Of a DNA stretch of 64,000 nt, positions 1 through 8,491 are shown piece by piece. Each line of letters starts with the position of its first letter. Within the stretch, counting starts at the first letter, position 1. Location: the NCBI RefSeq assembly GCF_904846155.1, contig NZ_CAJGZP010000001.1, positions 496,001 through 560,000 of the forward strand, given 5' to 3'. The notes under the pieces were generated by a model. The model did no database searches. It was not told where the DNA came from and was given only the letters and a program-made list of their open reading frames with translations. The position numbers and the translations under genes are program-made. The DNA comes from Psychrobacter fulvigenes. GTDB taxonomy: Bacteria > Pseudomonadota > Gammaproteobacteria > Pseudomonadales > Moraxellaceae.

Positions 1-415
1 AGCCAAGGGTACCATCGCCATGCTTGACCTGAACATTGGTATATCCCGTCTCTTTTAGCCTTGCCCGGGCAGTATCTGCCAAAGTTTTATGGCGCTCAAT
101 GGTATAGACATTCTCACAGATCTCCCCGAGCACTGCTGCGGCATAGCCAGAGCCTGTACCAACTTCGAGTACGCGGTGATCTGGTTTTAACTCAAGTGCC
201 GCAGTCATCAATGCCACAATATAAGGCTGTGAAATGGTCTGATTTTCCTCAATAGGTAAGGGGGAGTCTCTATAAGCAGATCCGATGAGGTCTGCAGGCG
301 TAAATGCTTCGCGCGGTACCTTGCCCAACGCATTAAGTACCGTTTGATCATGCAAGCCACGAGCCTTGAGTTGCTCATCTATCATTTGCTGTCTTAATTT
401 TTTAAAATGACTCAT
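1..415 (-). CDS. pcm: Protein-L-isoaspartate O-methyltransferase, 3' part missing
   Basis: This enzyme transfers a methyl group from S-adenosylmethionine to isoaspartyl residues in damaged proteins and so starts their repair in the cytoplasm. The visible 138 N-terminal residues begin MSHFKKLRQQMIDEQL and include the family segment around GKVPREAFTP and the SAM-binding motif I, VLEVGTGSGYAAAVLGEI. The gene reads leftwards and runs off the window edge, so the C-terminal part is not visible. The start at 415 is preceded on the coding strand by AAGGAGATCATA, a good ribosome binding site. Identification is by motif and is secure. Confidence 0.93.
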   Translation of the reverse strand, partial: MSHFKKLRQQMIDEQLKARGLHDQTVLNALGKVPREAFTPADLIGSAYRDSPLPIEENQTISQPYIVALMTAALELKPDHRVLEVGTGSGYAAAVLGEICENVYTIERHKTLADTARARLKETGYTNVQVKHGDGTLG

Positions 416-769
416 TATGATCTCCTTAATTTTCATTTTGGAAGATTCGATATCACATACAGACAGTCCTAAATAAAAAAGGTATAACAATGTGTAATTG
501 AGAAAAAATCATTCGCTGGCTGTACGTCGTTCCAAAGGGCTGTAAGCTTTACCAAAGGTTGTGTGCAAGGTCTTTTGTTAGCCTGTGTTTTTTAAAGTGA
601 ACCGATTATATTCATTGTTTTAACTAACGAGAAATACACGCCCTAATAACCATGATGCTAAAGGTGATATCGTTCTAGGTTATGGTTAATACTTCTTCAG
701 TTCAATGAGTTTTCGTCTGACTTTTGTCATATTAAAATAATATCCATAAATTTATAGTGAGAATCTATT
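416..769. other. Intergenic region between pcm and the FAH-family gene
   Basis: These 354 bases separate two divergent genes and should hold both promoters. I see AT-rich sequence and no convincing reading frame, hairpin terminator or operator in it. Confidence 0.5.
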
Positions 770-1507
770 ATGAGGCAATCGCCACATATGTCTTTAATTG
801 ACACCCTTGCAGCGAATACTAATGAAGTTGACACCGAGGCTAAAGCCAACAAGAGCTTGCAGACTGCCATCGGCAAAGTTGTCTGTGTCGGTCGTAACTA
901 TGCTGCGCACGCTGCTGAGCTTGGCAATGCTGTACCGACACGCCCATTATTATTTATTAAGCCTGCTTCTAGCATCATCTCTTTAACAGACGCAATTCCT
1001 AGCATTATCAAGGATGTGCCTCGAGATAAAAGCTACCCAGTACATTATGAAGCTGAGCTGTGTATTCGTTTGGGACGTGACTTAAAATCTGCCTCGCTAG
1101 AGGAGGTGATGAGCACCACGGATTTGATTACATCGGTTACGTTAGGACTGGATTTGACGTTGCGCGATATGCAAAGCGAGCTGAAGGAAAAAGGCCATCC
1201 GTGGGAGCGAGCGAAGTGTTTTGATGGCTCTTGCGTCTTGGGTGAGTGGGTAAGTGCAGAGGCGTTTGCTGATTTTACTCAAGTAAACTATCAGCTCTAT
1301 ATCAATGATGAGCTCAAGCAAGATGGCGACAGCGCTTTGATGCTGTTTCCCGTCTATGAACTGCTCAGTGAAATTAGCCATGCCTTTAGTCTGCAAGCGG
1401 GCGATGTAATAATGACCGGTACGCCAAGCGGGGTTGGGGTATTGCAGGCAGGTGATAAGCTGCGGCTAACGCTTGGTACGCATGAGTGGCAGGCGAGCGT
1501 AGAGTAG
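770..1507 (+). CDS. Fumarylacetoacetate hydrolase family protein (YcgM-like)
   Basis: A 245-residue member of the fumarylacetoacetase superfamily, metal-dependent enzymes that hydrolyse or decarboxylate acylpyruvates and related keto acids. Family motifs are visible: VGRNYAAHAAELGN near residue 40, the metal-binding HYEAELCIRLGRD near residue 92, and LDLTLRDMQ near residue 126, followed by the typical G-x-P-W-E-R-A-K-x-F-D. The short length matches the YcgM/acylpyruvate hydrolase group rather than eukaryotic fumarylacetoacetase, so the substrate is uncertain. A second in-frame ATG at 788 is a plausible alternative start; neither start has a strong ribosome binding site. It stands alone and ends in a hairpin terminator. 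Confidence 0.85.
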   Translation: MRQSPHMSLIDTLAANTNEVDTEAKANKSLQTAIGKVVCVGRNYAAHAAELGNAVPTRPLLFIKPASSIISLTDAIPSIIKDVPRDKSYPVHYEAELCIRLGRDLKSASLEEVMSTTDLITSVTLGLDLTLRDMQSELKEKGHPWERAKCFDGSCVLGEWVSAEAFADFTQVNYQLYINDELKQDGDSALMLFPVYELLSEISHAFSLQAGDVIMTGTPSGVGVLQAGDKLRLTLGTHEWQASVE

Positions 1508-1551
1508 GTTTTTTACCAAGTAGAATCCCTCAAAAACAGAAAGCCAAATCT

Positions 1552-1581
1552 AACCTCAAGTGTGATGCTTGGGGTTTTTTT
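1552..1581 (+). terminator. Rho-independent terminator after the FAH-family gene
   Basis: The arms AACCTCAAG and CTTGGGGTT pair around a short loop and are followed by a run of T. It lies 45 bases after the stop codon. Confidence 0.75.
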
Positions 1582-1612
1582 GTGCAGTAAATTCTTTCTA
1601 CTTGAACACACC

Positions 1613-1652
1613 TTGTCATCATATTGTCATCTAACTTTCATCCTAGTGTCAT
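1613..1652 (+). promoter_or_regulatory. Four tandem Pho-box half-sites upstream of phoX
   Basis: Four 7-base units lie exactly 11 bases apart: TTGTCAT at 1613, TTGTCAT at 1624, CTTTCAT at 1635 and GTGTCAT at 1646. The PhoB binding consensus is a direct repeat of CTGTCAT with 11-base spacing, so this is two adjacent PhoB dimer sites. They lie about 105 bases upstream of the PhoX start, which fits phosphate-starvation activation. The repeat is seen directly; regulation by PhoB is inferred. Confidence 0.85.
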
Positions 1653-1757
1653 GAGGGCTGAGTAGACTCAAGCGTAATTCGTACTTTTGTAGTCGTCACT
1701 ACAAAGACGTGATGATTCCATTCATGCCAACTTAGCCTAACAGCACGGTGACCAATA

Positions 1758-3986
1758 ATGACATTATTAAAGAACAAGCAAAATCTTGCCCACGAAGTTG
1801 TTGAAGACTCCAACCCTACTAACAATACCAGCTTTCAAACCATCATCAACCGTCGCTTGAACCGCCGTAGTATCCTAAAGGGAGGTACGGGATTGACCGC
1901 TGCTGCTTTTTTTGGTGCTGTTCCTCTAGTAGCATGTAGTGACGATGATGACAGCAATGCGACCGTGAATAATGATAATAGCGCCGCTATCCCTGCGCAG
2001 GGTGACTTGACCCGTCCTGAGACGTTAGAGTTTATCGCAGTCGCCCACTCAACCGCTGCAACGATGAGTGTGGCAGCAGGTTATAAAGCTGAGATAGTAT
2101 TGCCACTAGGAACACCGCTAATCTCTGGGATTGAGGAGTGGAAAGACAACCGTGAGCAGTCTGCTGAATCGTTTGAATGGCGCATGGGTGATAACCATGA
2201 TGGCATGTGGTTTTTTGGAAAAAAGAACGGCGCCTATGATGCAAAAGCGTCAGATAGTGGTCTGTTGGTCATGAATCATGAGTATGTTAATAGTAGCGAG
2301 CTGAGCCCTTTTGGTTACCATGTGATCGAAGATGATAAAGCTGCGCCTATATTCCAGAATCGTCGCCTCGCCAGTGATGTGCGCCGTGAGGTCAACTGTC
2401 ATGGGGTTGCCGTCGTTGAGATGACCCGACGCGACGATGGCACGGGCTATGAGATGGTGCTCAATTCAAAATATAATCGCCGCATCACCAGTAGTACAGT
2501 TGCGCAATTGGCTGGCCCTGTAGCAGGCTCTGAGTTAGTGAAGACCAAGTTTGATCCAACTGGCTTTCAGACTCGCGGTATCAACAACAACTGCGGCGCT
2601 GGTCTGTCACCTTGGGGGACTTATCTGACTACAGAAGAGAACTTTTTGGGCGTTTTTGCACGCGGTGAAGATGCCAGTCAACTTAGCGAAGGGCATAACT
2701 ATGGCCGTGTTCGTTATGGGGCGACTGAGAATTTCCCTGGTTGGGACTATCTCTGGCATACGCCTGATGGTAAGGATGCCAAGATAGCGGATGAGTTCTC
2801 ACGCTGGGACATGACTGCTACTGGAGTCAATGCAACTGATGATTACCGTAATGCATTCAATACCTTTGGCTATATTACCGAGATTGATCCCTTTGACCAA
2901 AACTCTCTACCACAAAAGCGTACTGCACTGGGTCGCTTTGCTCACGAAAACTGCGCTTATGCACCTGTGGAGCAAGGTAAGCCTGTTGTCTTCTATATGG
3001 GAGATGACGCTCGTGGAGAGTATATTTATAAGTTCGTCTCCAAAGCCAAGTGGTCAAATAAAGATATCGGTGGTGGCTTAAAGGCAGGTGATAAATACCT
3101 GAATGAAGGCACGCTATACGTGGCGATTTTTAATGAAGATGGTAGTGGTCAGTGGCAAGCCTTAACTCATGGTCAAAATGGACTGGATGTTGCGAATAGC
3201 GCGATGCCTTTTAAGGGACAAGATGACGTCTTAGTCTTTGCCCGTGCTGCCGCTGATGCGGTAGGAGCGACTAAGATGGATCGTCCAGAATGGGTGTCTG
3301 TCAGTCCCATGACGGGTGAGGTTTATGTGACTTTGACCAATAATAAGTATCGCGGCGAACGAGAAGATCAGCCAGTGTCAGCGTCTAACCCGCGCAGCTA
3401 TGACGCTCGTGGGAAAGCGCGCGGTAATGACAATGGGCACATCATTCGTTGGGCAGAAACAGACGGCGACCATGCTGCACTGAGCTTCGAGTGGGACATC
3501 TATCTATTTGCAGCACCCAGTGACTTGTCAGCAGAAAACTTATCAGAGCTGAATCAGAATAATGACTTCTCCTCACCAGACGGTTTGTACTTTGACCCAC
3601 GTGGTGTGTTATGGATTCAGACGGATGACGGTGCCTATACGGATACCAGCAGCTGTATGTTACTGGCGGCGCTACCGGGAAGTGTGAATGACGGTATACT
3701 CACAACGACGTCAGCAGGGCAGCCAACCCGAGTGAGGAGAGCAGCCAGTAATGATAATATCAAACGCTTTTTTGTCGGTCCTGAAGGCTGCGAAGTGACG
3801 GGCATTACGATGACCCCAGACTTCAAGACTCTGTTTATCAATATTCAGCATCCTGGCAATACGTGGGGCGCAGTTGCGGGCGGTAGTACCCCGCGCTCAG
3901 CCACGGTCATGATTACCAAAGAAGATGGCGATGTGATATTGGCAGAGTCATTTTCACCAGCAACTGGTACGACATCAGTGACTTAA
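1758..3986 (+). CDS. phoX: PhoX-type alkaline phosphatase (DUF839), Tat-exported
   Basis: A 742-residue member of the PhoX family, calcium/iron-dependent phosphatases that release phosphate from organic esters outside the cytoplasm. A twin-arginine motif, RRSILKGG at about residues 36-43, precedes a hydrophobic stretch ending LVAC at residue 60, so the protein is a probable Tat substrate and perhaps a lipoprotein. Family blocks include NHEYV, the NNCGAGLSPWGTYLTTEEN region, HENCAYAP, and SPDGLYFDPRGVLWIQTDD near the C-terminus. The upstream tandem Pho boxes support induction by phosphate limitation. An IS4-type element begins about 40 bases after the stop codon, so any native terminator or downstream partner has been separated from it. 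Confidence 0.93.
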   Translation: MTLLKNKQNLAHEVVEDSNPTNNTSFQTIINRRLNRRSILKGGTGLTAAAFFGAVPLVACSDDDDSNATVNNDNSAAIPAQGDLTRPETLEFIAVAHSTAATMSVAAGYKAEIVLPLGTPLISGIEEWKDNREQSAESFEWRMGDNHDGMWFFGKKNGAYDAKASDSGLLVMNHEYVNSSELSPFGYHVIEDDKAAPIFQNRRLASDVRREVNCHGVAVVEMTRRDDGTGYEMVLNSKYNRRITSSTVAQLAGPVAGSELVKTKFDPTGFQTRGINNNCGAGLSPWGTYLTTEENFLGVFARGEDASQLSEGHNYGRVRYGATENFPGWDYLWHTPDGKDAKIADEFSRWDMTATGVNATDDYRNAFNTFGYITEIDPFDQNSLPQKRTALGRFAHENCAYAPVEQGKPVVFYMGDDARGEYIYKFVSKAKWSNKDIGGGLKAGDKYLNEGTLYVAIFNEDGSGQWQALTHGQNGLDVANSAMPFKGQDDVLVFARAAADAVGATKMDRPEWVSVSPMTGEVYVTLTNNKYRGEREDQPVSASNPRSYDARGKARGNDNGHIIRWAETDGDHAALSFEWDIYLFAAPSDLSAENLSELNQNNDFSSPDGLYFDPRGVLWIQTDDGAYTDTSSCMLLAALPGSVNDGILTTTSAGQPTRVRRAASNDNIKRFFVGPEGCEVTGITMTPDFKTLFINIQHPGNTWGAVAGGSTPRSATVMITKEDGDVILAESFSPATGTTSVT

Positions 3987-4085
3987 GTAGCAAGCTGATT
4001 CATACTTTATAGAGTGACTTATATCTAAAACCCCAGCTGTGTCTGTAATGCCAGTCAGTTAAGGCAAAAACTCAATAAAAGTAAT

Positions 4086-4120
4086 AAAATAGCCCATCTA
4101 ATAAGTAGATGGGCTATTTT
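4086..4120 (+). terminator. Strong hairpin directly before the transposase start
   Basis: A perfect 15-bp stem (AAAATAGCCCATCTA with TAGATGGGCTATTTT) closes a 5-base loop and ends in TTTT, three bases before the ATG at 4124. It has the form of an intrinsic terminator and would also hide the ribosome binding region. In transposons such structures block transposase expression from outside transcription; that role is inferred here. Confidence 0.7.
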
Positions 4121-4123
4121 ACT

Positions 4124-5425
4124 ATGAGACTACAAGACGCTATTAATGAGACGCATAAAAGGATTCCAGACACCCTAGAACAATTTAGTGAATTAATAGA
4201 CCCTGAGTGGATACAGCAAGCTTTAGAGTATACCGGCAAAGCGAGCATTAGAAGGCGTAAGCTACCTGCCGAACACGTTGTTTGGATAGTCATCGGCACA
4301 GCTTTATATCGAAACCGTTCAATTTGGTATATCACAGAGCAGATGCGGCTTAATATAGACTCACAGGCCTGCGTACCCAGTGCAGTGGTACAAGCAAGAC
4401 AACGCCTCGGGCATGAGCCTCTAAAGCAGCTATTTCATCAACTAAGTGCTCACTACCAAACAGAATCACGAGCCCAGCAGCAAGACTTTATGGGACTTAG
4501 CGTCCAAGCTGTAGACGGTGTCGTATACTCACTACCCTATACTGATGAGAACCTTCAGTACTTTAGTTCAAGCAAAGGCAGAACTAAAGAGGCGCCCTAT
4601 CCCCAAATGCGTTCGGTATGCCTGATCAATACTGACACGCATGAGATCATTGACACAACCCTTGGAGATATGGGTCAAGGAGAGATCACATTAGCCCGTC
4701 AGCTAAATATTCAAGACAACAGCATTACGCTCTTTGATAGAGCCTATTTCTCAGCAGACCTACTGATTAGTTGGCAACAAACCCATCCAAACAGTCACTG
4801 GCTCATGCGGGCTAAAGATAATCTGCGTTACACTGTGATTGAAACCTTTAGTGAAGGGGACTACTTGATACAAATGCCGGTTTCTCCCCAAGCTCAAAAG
4901 AAAAATCCAAACCTACCCGATACTTGGCAAGCTCGATTAATTGAGTGTCGTTATGAGGGTAAGATAAGACGATACATCACCTCTTTAATAGATGATAAAC
5001 GCTTTACTAAGGATAAAGTGGCACAGCTGTACTTGCAGCGCTGGGAGATCGAGATGGCTTTTAGGGAAATTAAGTCTGATCTACAGCAGGGGCTGTTGTT
5101 AAGAAGTAAGCTGCCACAGCTTGTGTTACAAGAGTTCTGGGGGCTTATGATTGCTTATAATCTGATAAGACGTTTGATGCGCTATATGGCAGTTAGAGCT
5201 AAGGTTAGCCCTCTACGAATTAGCTTTCATATGGCGTCTATTACGATTGTTGATCTGTTACGGTTTGCGCCTTTACAGGCTGCAGGACTCTTCCCTAAGT
5301 TGTTAGATGCAGTTTTAGAGGAGGGAAAACTGTTTGTCATTCCTGAACGCAGAAAGCGATCTTGCCCGAGGGTGGTTAAGGGTAAACCACAAAAATATCC
5401 CAAAAAAAATACCAGTCAGCCTTAA
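4124..5425 (+). CDS. IS4-family transposase
   Basis: A 433-residue DDE transposase. An N-terminal IS4-type domain (about residues 1-110) is followed by the catalytic aspartates in QAVDGVVYSLPY and TLFDRAYFSADLL, and by the IS4 signature YLQRWEIEMAFREIKSDL, which supplies the Y-x2-R-x3-E-x6-K pattern with the catalytic glutamate. An ATG at 4109 would add five residues, but it lies within the stem of the hairpin; the ATG at 4124 gives the natural start MRLQDAINETH. The frame is intact, so the element may be active. Confidence 0.9.
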   Translation: MRLQDAINETHKRIPDTLEQFSELIDPEWIQQALEYTGKASIRRRKLPAEHVVWIVIGTALYRNRSIWYITEQMRLNIDSQACVPSAVVQARQRLGHEPLKQLFHQLSAHYQTESRAQQQDFMGLSVQAVDGVVYSLPYTDENLQYFSSSKGRTKEAPYPQMRSVCLINTDTHEIIDTTLGDMGQGEITLARQLNIQDNSITLFDRAYFSADLLISWQQTHPNSHWLMRAKDNLRYTVIETFSEGDYLIQMPVSPQAQKKNPNLPDTWQARLIECRYEGKIRRYITSLIDDKRFTKDKVAQLYLQRWEIEMAFREIKSDLQQGLLLRSKLPQLVLQEFWGLMIAYNLIRRLMRYMAVRAKVSPLRISFHMASITIVDLLRFAPLQAAGLFPKLLDAVLEEGKLFVIPERRKRSCPRVVKGKPQKYPKKNTSQP

Positions 5426-5505
5426 CTGACTGGCATTAAGCTGTGTCTGGGGTTTTAATTCAGCGCTGAAAATACATTCAATCATACTTATACCAAACCC
5501 AACAA

Positions 5506-6066
5506 TTAAAGTTGCGCCCAGGTACGAGTAGTTAAAGACCGAATTCTTTGTGGCTGTTTAAGCAAATTATTCCAAGCCAAGCAAGTGGCATCGACAATAG
5601 CCTCATAACTGTCATAACAACGATTAGATAGCTCATTTTGCTTAAGGTACTGCCATACTCTCTCAGAGGGATTGAGCTCAGGTGAATAAGGCGGTAGTTT
5701 AAGCATAGTGACATTAGCCTGATTCAAGCTTGGTTGATGCCATAATGCGCCGTCCATCACCACCACCGCATGACGTCCTTTTGGAACGGCTTTACTAATC
5801 TCTTGCATATGCAATAACATGGTGTGTTTATTAACGAAAGGCAGTACTAAGCCGACAGCCTTCTTTGTCGCTGGACAAAAGGCACCAAACAGATAAGCGG
5901 AATGAAACTGTTGCTGCTTGATCAGTCGAGGTCGCCCACCGCGGTAATGCCAAACTCTGGTCAATGAGCCTTGTTGTCCTATTCGAGTTTCATCTTGAAA
6001 CCAGATGTCCACTTGATCTAGGCTCACATCAGTAGGCAGTGACGCCTTAACCTGTGCTATAAAGTT
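5506..6066 (-). CDS. IS630 transposase, C-terminal frame (OrfB, DDE domain)
   Basis: This frame carries the catalytic domain: WFQDETRIGQQG with the first Asp, VVVMDGALWHQ with the second, and PYSPELNPSERVWQYLKQ with the glutamate. Its first independent ATG is at 6027, but the frame is open back to the A7 run at 6065-6071. A -1 shift there joins it to the upstream frame as ...A-F-K-K-N-F-I-A-Q, giving a fusion of about 345 residues, normal for IS630 transposases. On its own it lacks the DNA-binding domain. Confidence 0.85.
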   Translation of the reverse strand, partial: NFIAQVKASLPTDVSLDQVDIWFQDETRIGQQGSLTRVWHYRGGRPRLIKQQQFHSAYLFGAFCPATKKAVGLVLPFVNKHTMLLHMQEISKAVPKGRHAVVVMDGALWHQPSLNQANVTMLKLPPYSPELNPSERVWQYLKQNELSNRCYDSYEAIVDATCLAWNNLLKQPQRIRSLTTRTWAQL

Positions 6067-6542
6067 TTTTTAAAAGCGTCTTGAGCTTGTGGGTCGGCTT
6101 TTGGATGCTGACTACGAGCACTTATCCAACTCATATCAATACGCTTGAGTAGCTCGTAGATACCGTTAACGGTGTAGTGAGCGTTGTAGTGTTCTTTAGC
6201 CAATTGCTGAATGTCTTTGCCGGTTAGACGACCGCCAGCGCGCTTTTCTTGTTCAGAGACTATCATGGCTTTAAAAGCGGCTGTGTCTGCTTCTGCCAAT
6301 TTGCTGCGACGACCTCGACGATGACGATCGTAGAGACTCTCAAGTCCTCGTTCATAATATCGCTTCAATGTCCGTCTGGCAGTTTCAGGATGTATGCAGA
6401 GGTCTTTGGCAATATCGTTGGTGGCTTTGCCTATACTATATTGGTATAAGATGAGCAGGCGTAGTCGGGCTCTGGGATTGCGCTCAGTCTTTGAGTGTTT
6501 GCCAAAGTCATGGTCTTCTAGGTTATGTATTGGTATAGTCAT
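6057..6542 (-). CDS. IS630 transposase, N-terminal frame (OrfA, helix-turn-helix)
   Basis: 161 residues with the helix-turn-helix region typical of IS630 (LLILYQYSIGKATNDIAKDL, then HPETARRTLKRY), followed by a second winged-helix part (GRLTGKDIQQLAKEH). It stops at TAG (6057-6059) just after a TTTTAAAAAAA tract. One extra base in that tract, or a -1 ribosomal shift, continues into the catalytic frame. Two-frame organisation through an A run is known in this family, so this may be programmed rather than a mutation. Confidence 0.85.
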   Translation of the reverse strand: MTIPIHNLEDHDFGKHSKTERNPRARLRLLILYQYSIGKATNDIAKDLCIHPETARRTLKRYYERGLESLYDRHRRGRRSKLAEADTAAFKAMIVSEQEKRAGGRLTGKDIQQLAKEHYNAHYTVNGIYELLKRIDMSWISARSQHPKADPQAQDAFKKTL

Positions 6543-6692
6543 AAGTGGATTATACTATATATTTTGGGTTTGGTATAACTTATCAGTACGCTTCATAGCA
6601 GACGTATCTGTCAGTCAAATCATTCCCCTTTCGTTTCGTGCATTTACAGGATAATATGTAATGCTACCTTTTATGTTAAATATGCCAAAATT

Positions 6693-8171
6693 ATGCTTAG
6701 TCCAAAGTCGTTCGACATCATTCATGACCTCTTCGCCAGTAGTCAGCGTGAATCTGTTATTCACCCTGACTCGGATGCTAGTAAGCGTTTTCAGGGGGAA
6801 GTGTATGAGCAGCTGGCTGAGCTTGAATATATCTATGTGGATGAGTCAGCCCTATCAACGGCGGATGAGTGTCCTACTACTGCTATAAGTGAACAAGTCT
6901 CTTTGGGGGATTTTTTTGAAGGGTTGGCACAGCTAGCAACGTTGGGTGTGGTTGAGGTCACTGATATTGTAGAGGCTATCCACCGTGAGATTATTTTACG
7001 TCCCATAGGGCGTTTCAATGATTTTAATCTAAACAAGTGGCAAACGGGTATTACTGGTCGTATCTATGGCACGGTAAGATATGTCATGCTATTGGTGGGC
7101 AAAAACTTGGCGTCAGTGTTCCGACTGTATAAAGCCATGATAAACCAAAAAACAGTGCGCCCAGTATCAGGGTCATTGAAGCAGCTGGTTAATGTCCTAA
7201 ATGGGGTGATGGGCGATCATCTGGTTAATAAAAACAACCCAATCGCCCTCCCAATGGTGCTATATGATAGATACGGACAGCCGCATAATGGTGAGATTTC
7301 AGGGCGCGTTGCTGTTTTGTGCCATGGTCTTTGCTTGAGCCATTTAAGTTGGCAGTCGTTCAATAATGAAGGCTTGGGTGAGGAGATTCTTCGTAGTCAG
7401 CCTGAGACTACGGTGCTCTACCTTGATTATAATACGGGACAACGTATCTCATGCAATGGGCGTAATCTTTCCCAAGTGCTGCAAACGTTGACAGATAACA
7501 ACCCCAATGTTTCTCAGATAGATCTCGTTGGTCACAGTATGGGCGGATTGGTCGCTCGCAGTGCTCTGTTTTACGGCAAGCAAGAGGGTCTAGACTGGAT
7601 AAAACGTGTCGGCAATCTTGTCACTCTCGGCTCACCACATCATGGTGCCATCCTTGAGCGTATCGGCTTTTTTGTGCAAGACGTCATTGCAAGGCTGCCT
7701 TTTGCTAATGCGCTGGCAAAGCTCGGTGACCTGCGTAGTGCTGGTATCATTGATCTGCGTCATGGCAGTATTCGGGATGCTGACTGGATGTCTTTAGAAG
7801 GCCGAAGTGTCTTGCCACAAGATTTTCGCCATCCAGCGCGCCTGCCTCGACATGTCAATACTTATCTCGTCGCCGCTACCTTGATGGAAGGTCATTACGA
7901 CTCTAAGGCGACCAGTTTATTGGGTGATGGTTTGGTGACCATAGATTCTGCTCTAGGCGATCATAAAGGTGAGCATATGTTGATGGTACCAGAAGGGCGC
8001 AAAGCTGTTTTTTATGGGCTGGGTCATATGAGCTTAATTTATAGTAAAAGAGTGCATAAGCAGGTCGTTGCATGGCTGTTAGATAATGGCAAAAGTAGCT
8101 TTAATGGAGAAGATGATGCACTTGGTATGCGCATACATTCTTACCCTGATGATTTTGATGTGGCGATTTAA
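6693..8171 (+). CDS. Alpha/beta hydrolase, lipase/esterase-like
   Basis: A 492-residue protein with a C-terminal alpha/beta hydrolase fold of the PGAP1-like/triacylglycerol lipase type. The oxyanion region VAVLCHGLCLSHLSWQ (about residue 205) and the nucleophile elbow DLVGHSMGGLVARS (about residue 275) are clear, followed by LGSPHHGAILERIG and a late histidine in GLGHMSLIYSKRVH. About 200 N-terminal residues have no recognised domain. There is no signal peptide, so it is probably cytoplasmic. The ATG at 6693 is the first in frame but has no ribosome binding site; AGGATA lies near an out-of-frame ATG at 6661, so the true start is uncertain. The gene follows the IS630 element by about 110 bases. 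Confidence 0.8.
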   Translation: MLSPKSFDIIHDLFASSQRESVIHPDSDASKRFQGEVYEQLAELEYIYVDESALSTADECPTTAISEQVSLGDFFEGLAQLATLGVVEVTDIVEAIHREIILRPIGRFNDFNLNKWQTGITGRIYGTVRYVMLLVGKNLASVFRLYKAMINQKTVRPVSGSLKQLVNVLNGVMGDHLVNKNNPIALPMVLYDRYGQPHNGEISGRVAVLCHGLCLSHLSWQSFNNEGLGEEILRSQPETTVLYLDYNTGQRISCNGRNLSQVLQTLTDNNPNVSQIDLVGHSMGGLVARSALFYGKQEGLDWIKRVGNLVTLGSPHHGAILERIGFFVQDVIARLPFANALAKLGDLRSAGIIDLRHGSIRDADWMSLEGRSVLPQDFRHPARLPRHVNTYLVAATLMEGHYDSKATSLLGDGLVTIDSALGDHKGEHMLMVPEGRKAVFYGLGHMSLIYSKRVHKQVVAWLLDNGKSSFNGEDDALGMRIHSYPDDFDVAI

Positions 8172-8284
8172 GTATAGTAGGCTTGGTTAGCATTGTTTAG
8201 CCGCAGCTATTTGTGCATGTTCAATATAGCCCAATCATTTGAATGATGATTGAATAATTAATCCTCTGTTTTTATCTTACCCGT

Positions 8285-8424
8285 TATAGTTAGCTGAAAG
8301 TAAAACTGTTATATAGATTTAGAAGCGCTACTGGGATAAGTTTTACTTGCGTGCTGCGTCCCCAGAGGCTGCGTAAAACTCATTCCAATAGCGCTATACT
8401 CTTTTTAGAGTGCATCGACTATAG
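8285..8424. repeat. Dispersed miniature palindromic repeat, copy A (long form)
   Basis: About 140 bases running from TATAGTTAGCTGAAAGTAAAA to CATCGACTATAG. It shares its ends and the core GCGCTACTGGGA / AATAGCGCTAT with copies near 14.4, 41.9 and 46.8 kb. An inner inverted repeat (GTTTTAC with GTAAAAC) lies between the two GCGC blocks. No coding capacity. Confidence 0.75.
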
Positions 8425-8436
8425 AGTGCACTGCAT

Positions 8437-8473
8437 AAAAAAAGCCCTCAAACATCAGGCTTGAGGGCTTTTT
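8437..8473. terminator. Bidirectional terminator between the hydrolase and hslO
   Basis: AAAAAGCCCTCAA pairs with TTGAGGGCTTTTT around a short loop, with A and T runs on both sides, so it can end transcription from either convergent gene. It lies 19 bases from the hslO stop. Confidence 0.85.
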
Positions 8474-8491
8474 GCTCATACGAAATTCAGA

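Larger units (their letters stand above)
4026..5457. mobile_element. IS4-family insertion sequence, apparently complete
   Basis: The element is about 1.43 kb and carries one transposase gene. Its ends are imperfect inverted repeats: AAAACCCCAG at 4027-4036 mirrors CTGGGGTTTT at 5447-5456, and after a short less-conserved part AATGCCAGTCAGTTAAGGC at 4047-4065 mirrors its complement at 5419-5437. The right repeat overlaps the transposase stop codon. No clear target-site duplication is visible in the flanks. It sits between phoX and a second IS that begins about 30 bases further on. Confidence 0.88.
5489..6578. mobile_element. IS630-family insertion sequence
   Basis: An element of about 1.09 kb whose ends share the inverted repeat TTATACCAAACCCAA (5488-5502) and TTGGGTTTGGTATAA (6564-6578). 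TA dinucleotides border both ends, as expected for IS630 elements, which duplicate a TA target. It encodes a transposase in two overlapping frames on the minus strand. It lies about 30 bases from the right end of the IS4-type element. Confidence 0.88.

Noticed and set aside
4021..5464. Target-site duplication of the IS4-type element
   Set aside because: Flanking bases on the two sides do not match over more than two or three positions.
6661..6888. Open frame starting at an ATG with a better ribosome binding site than the hydrolase gene
   Set aside because: It overlaps the hydrolase in another frame and gives no sensible protein; kept only as a note on the uncertain hydrolase start.
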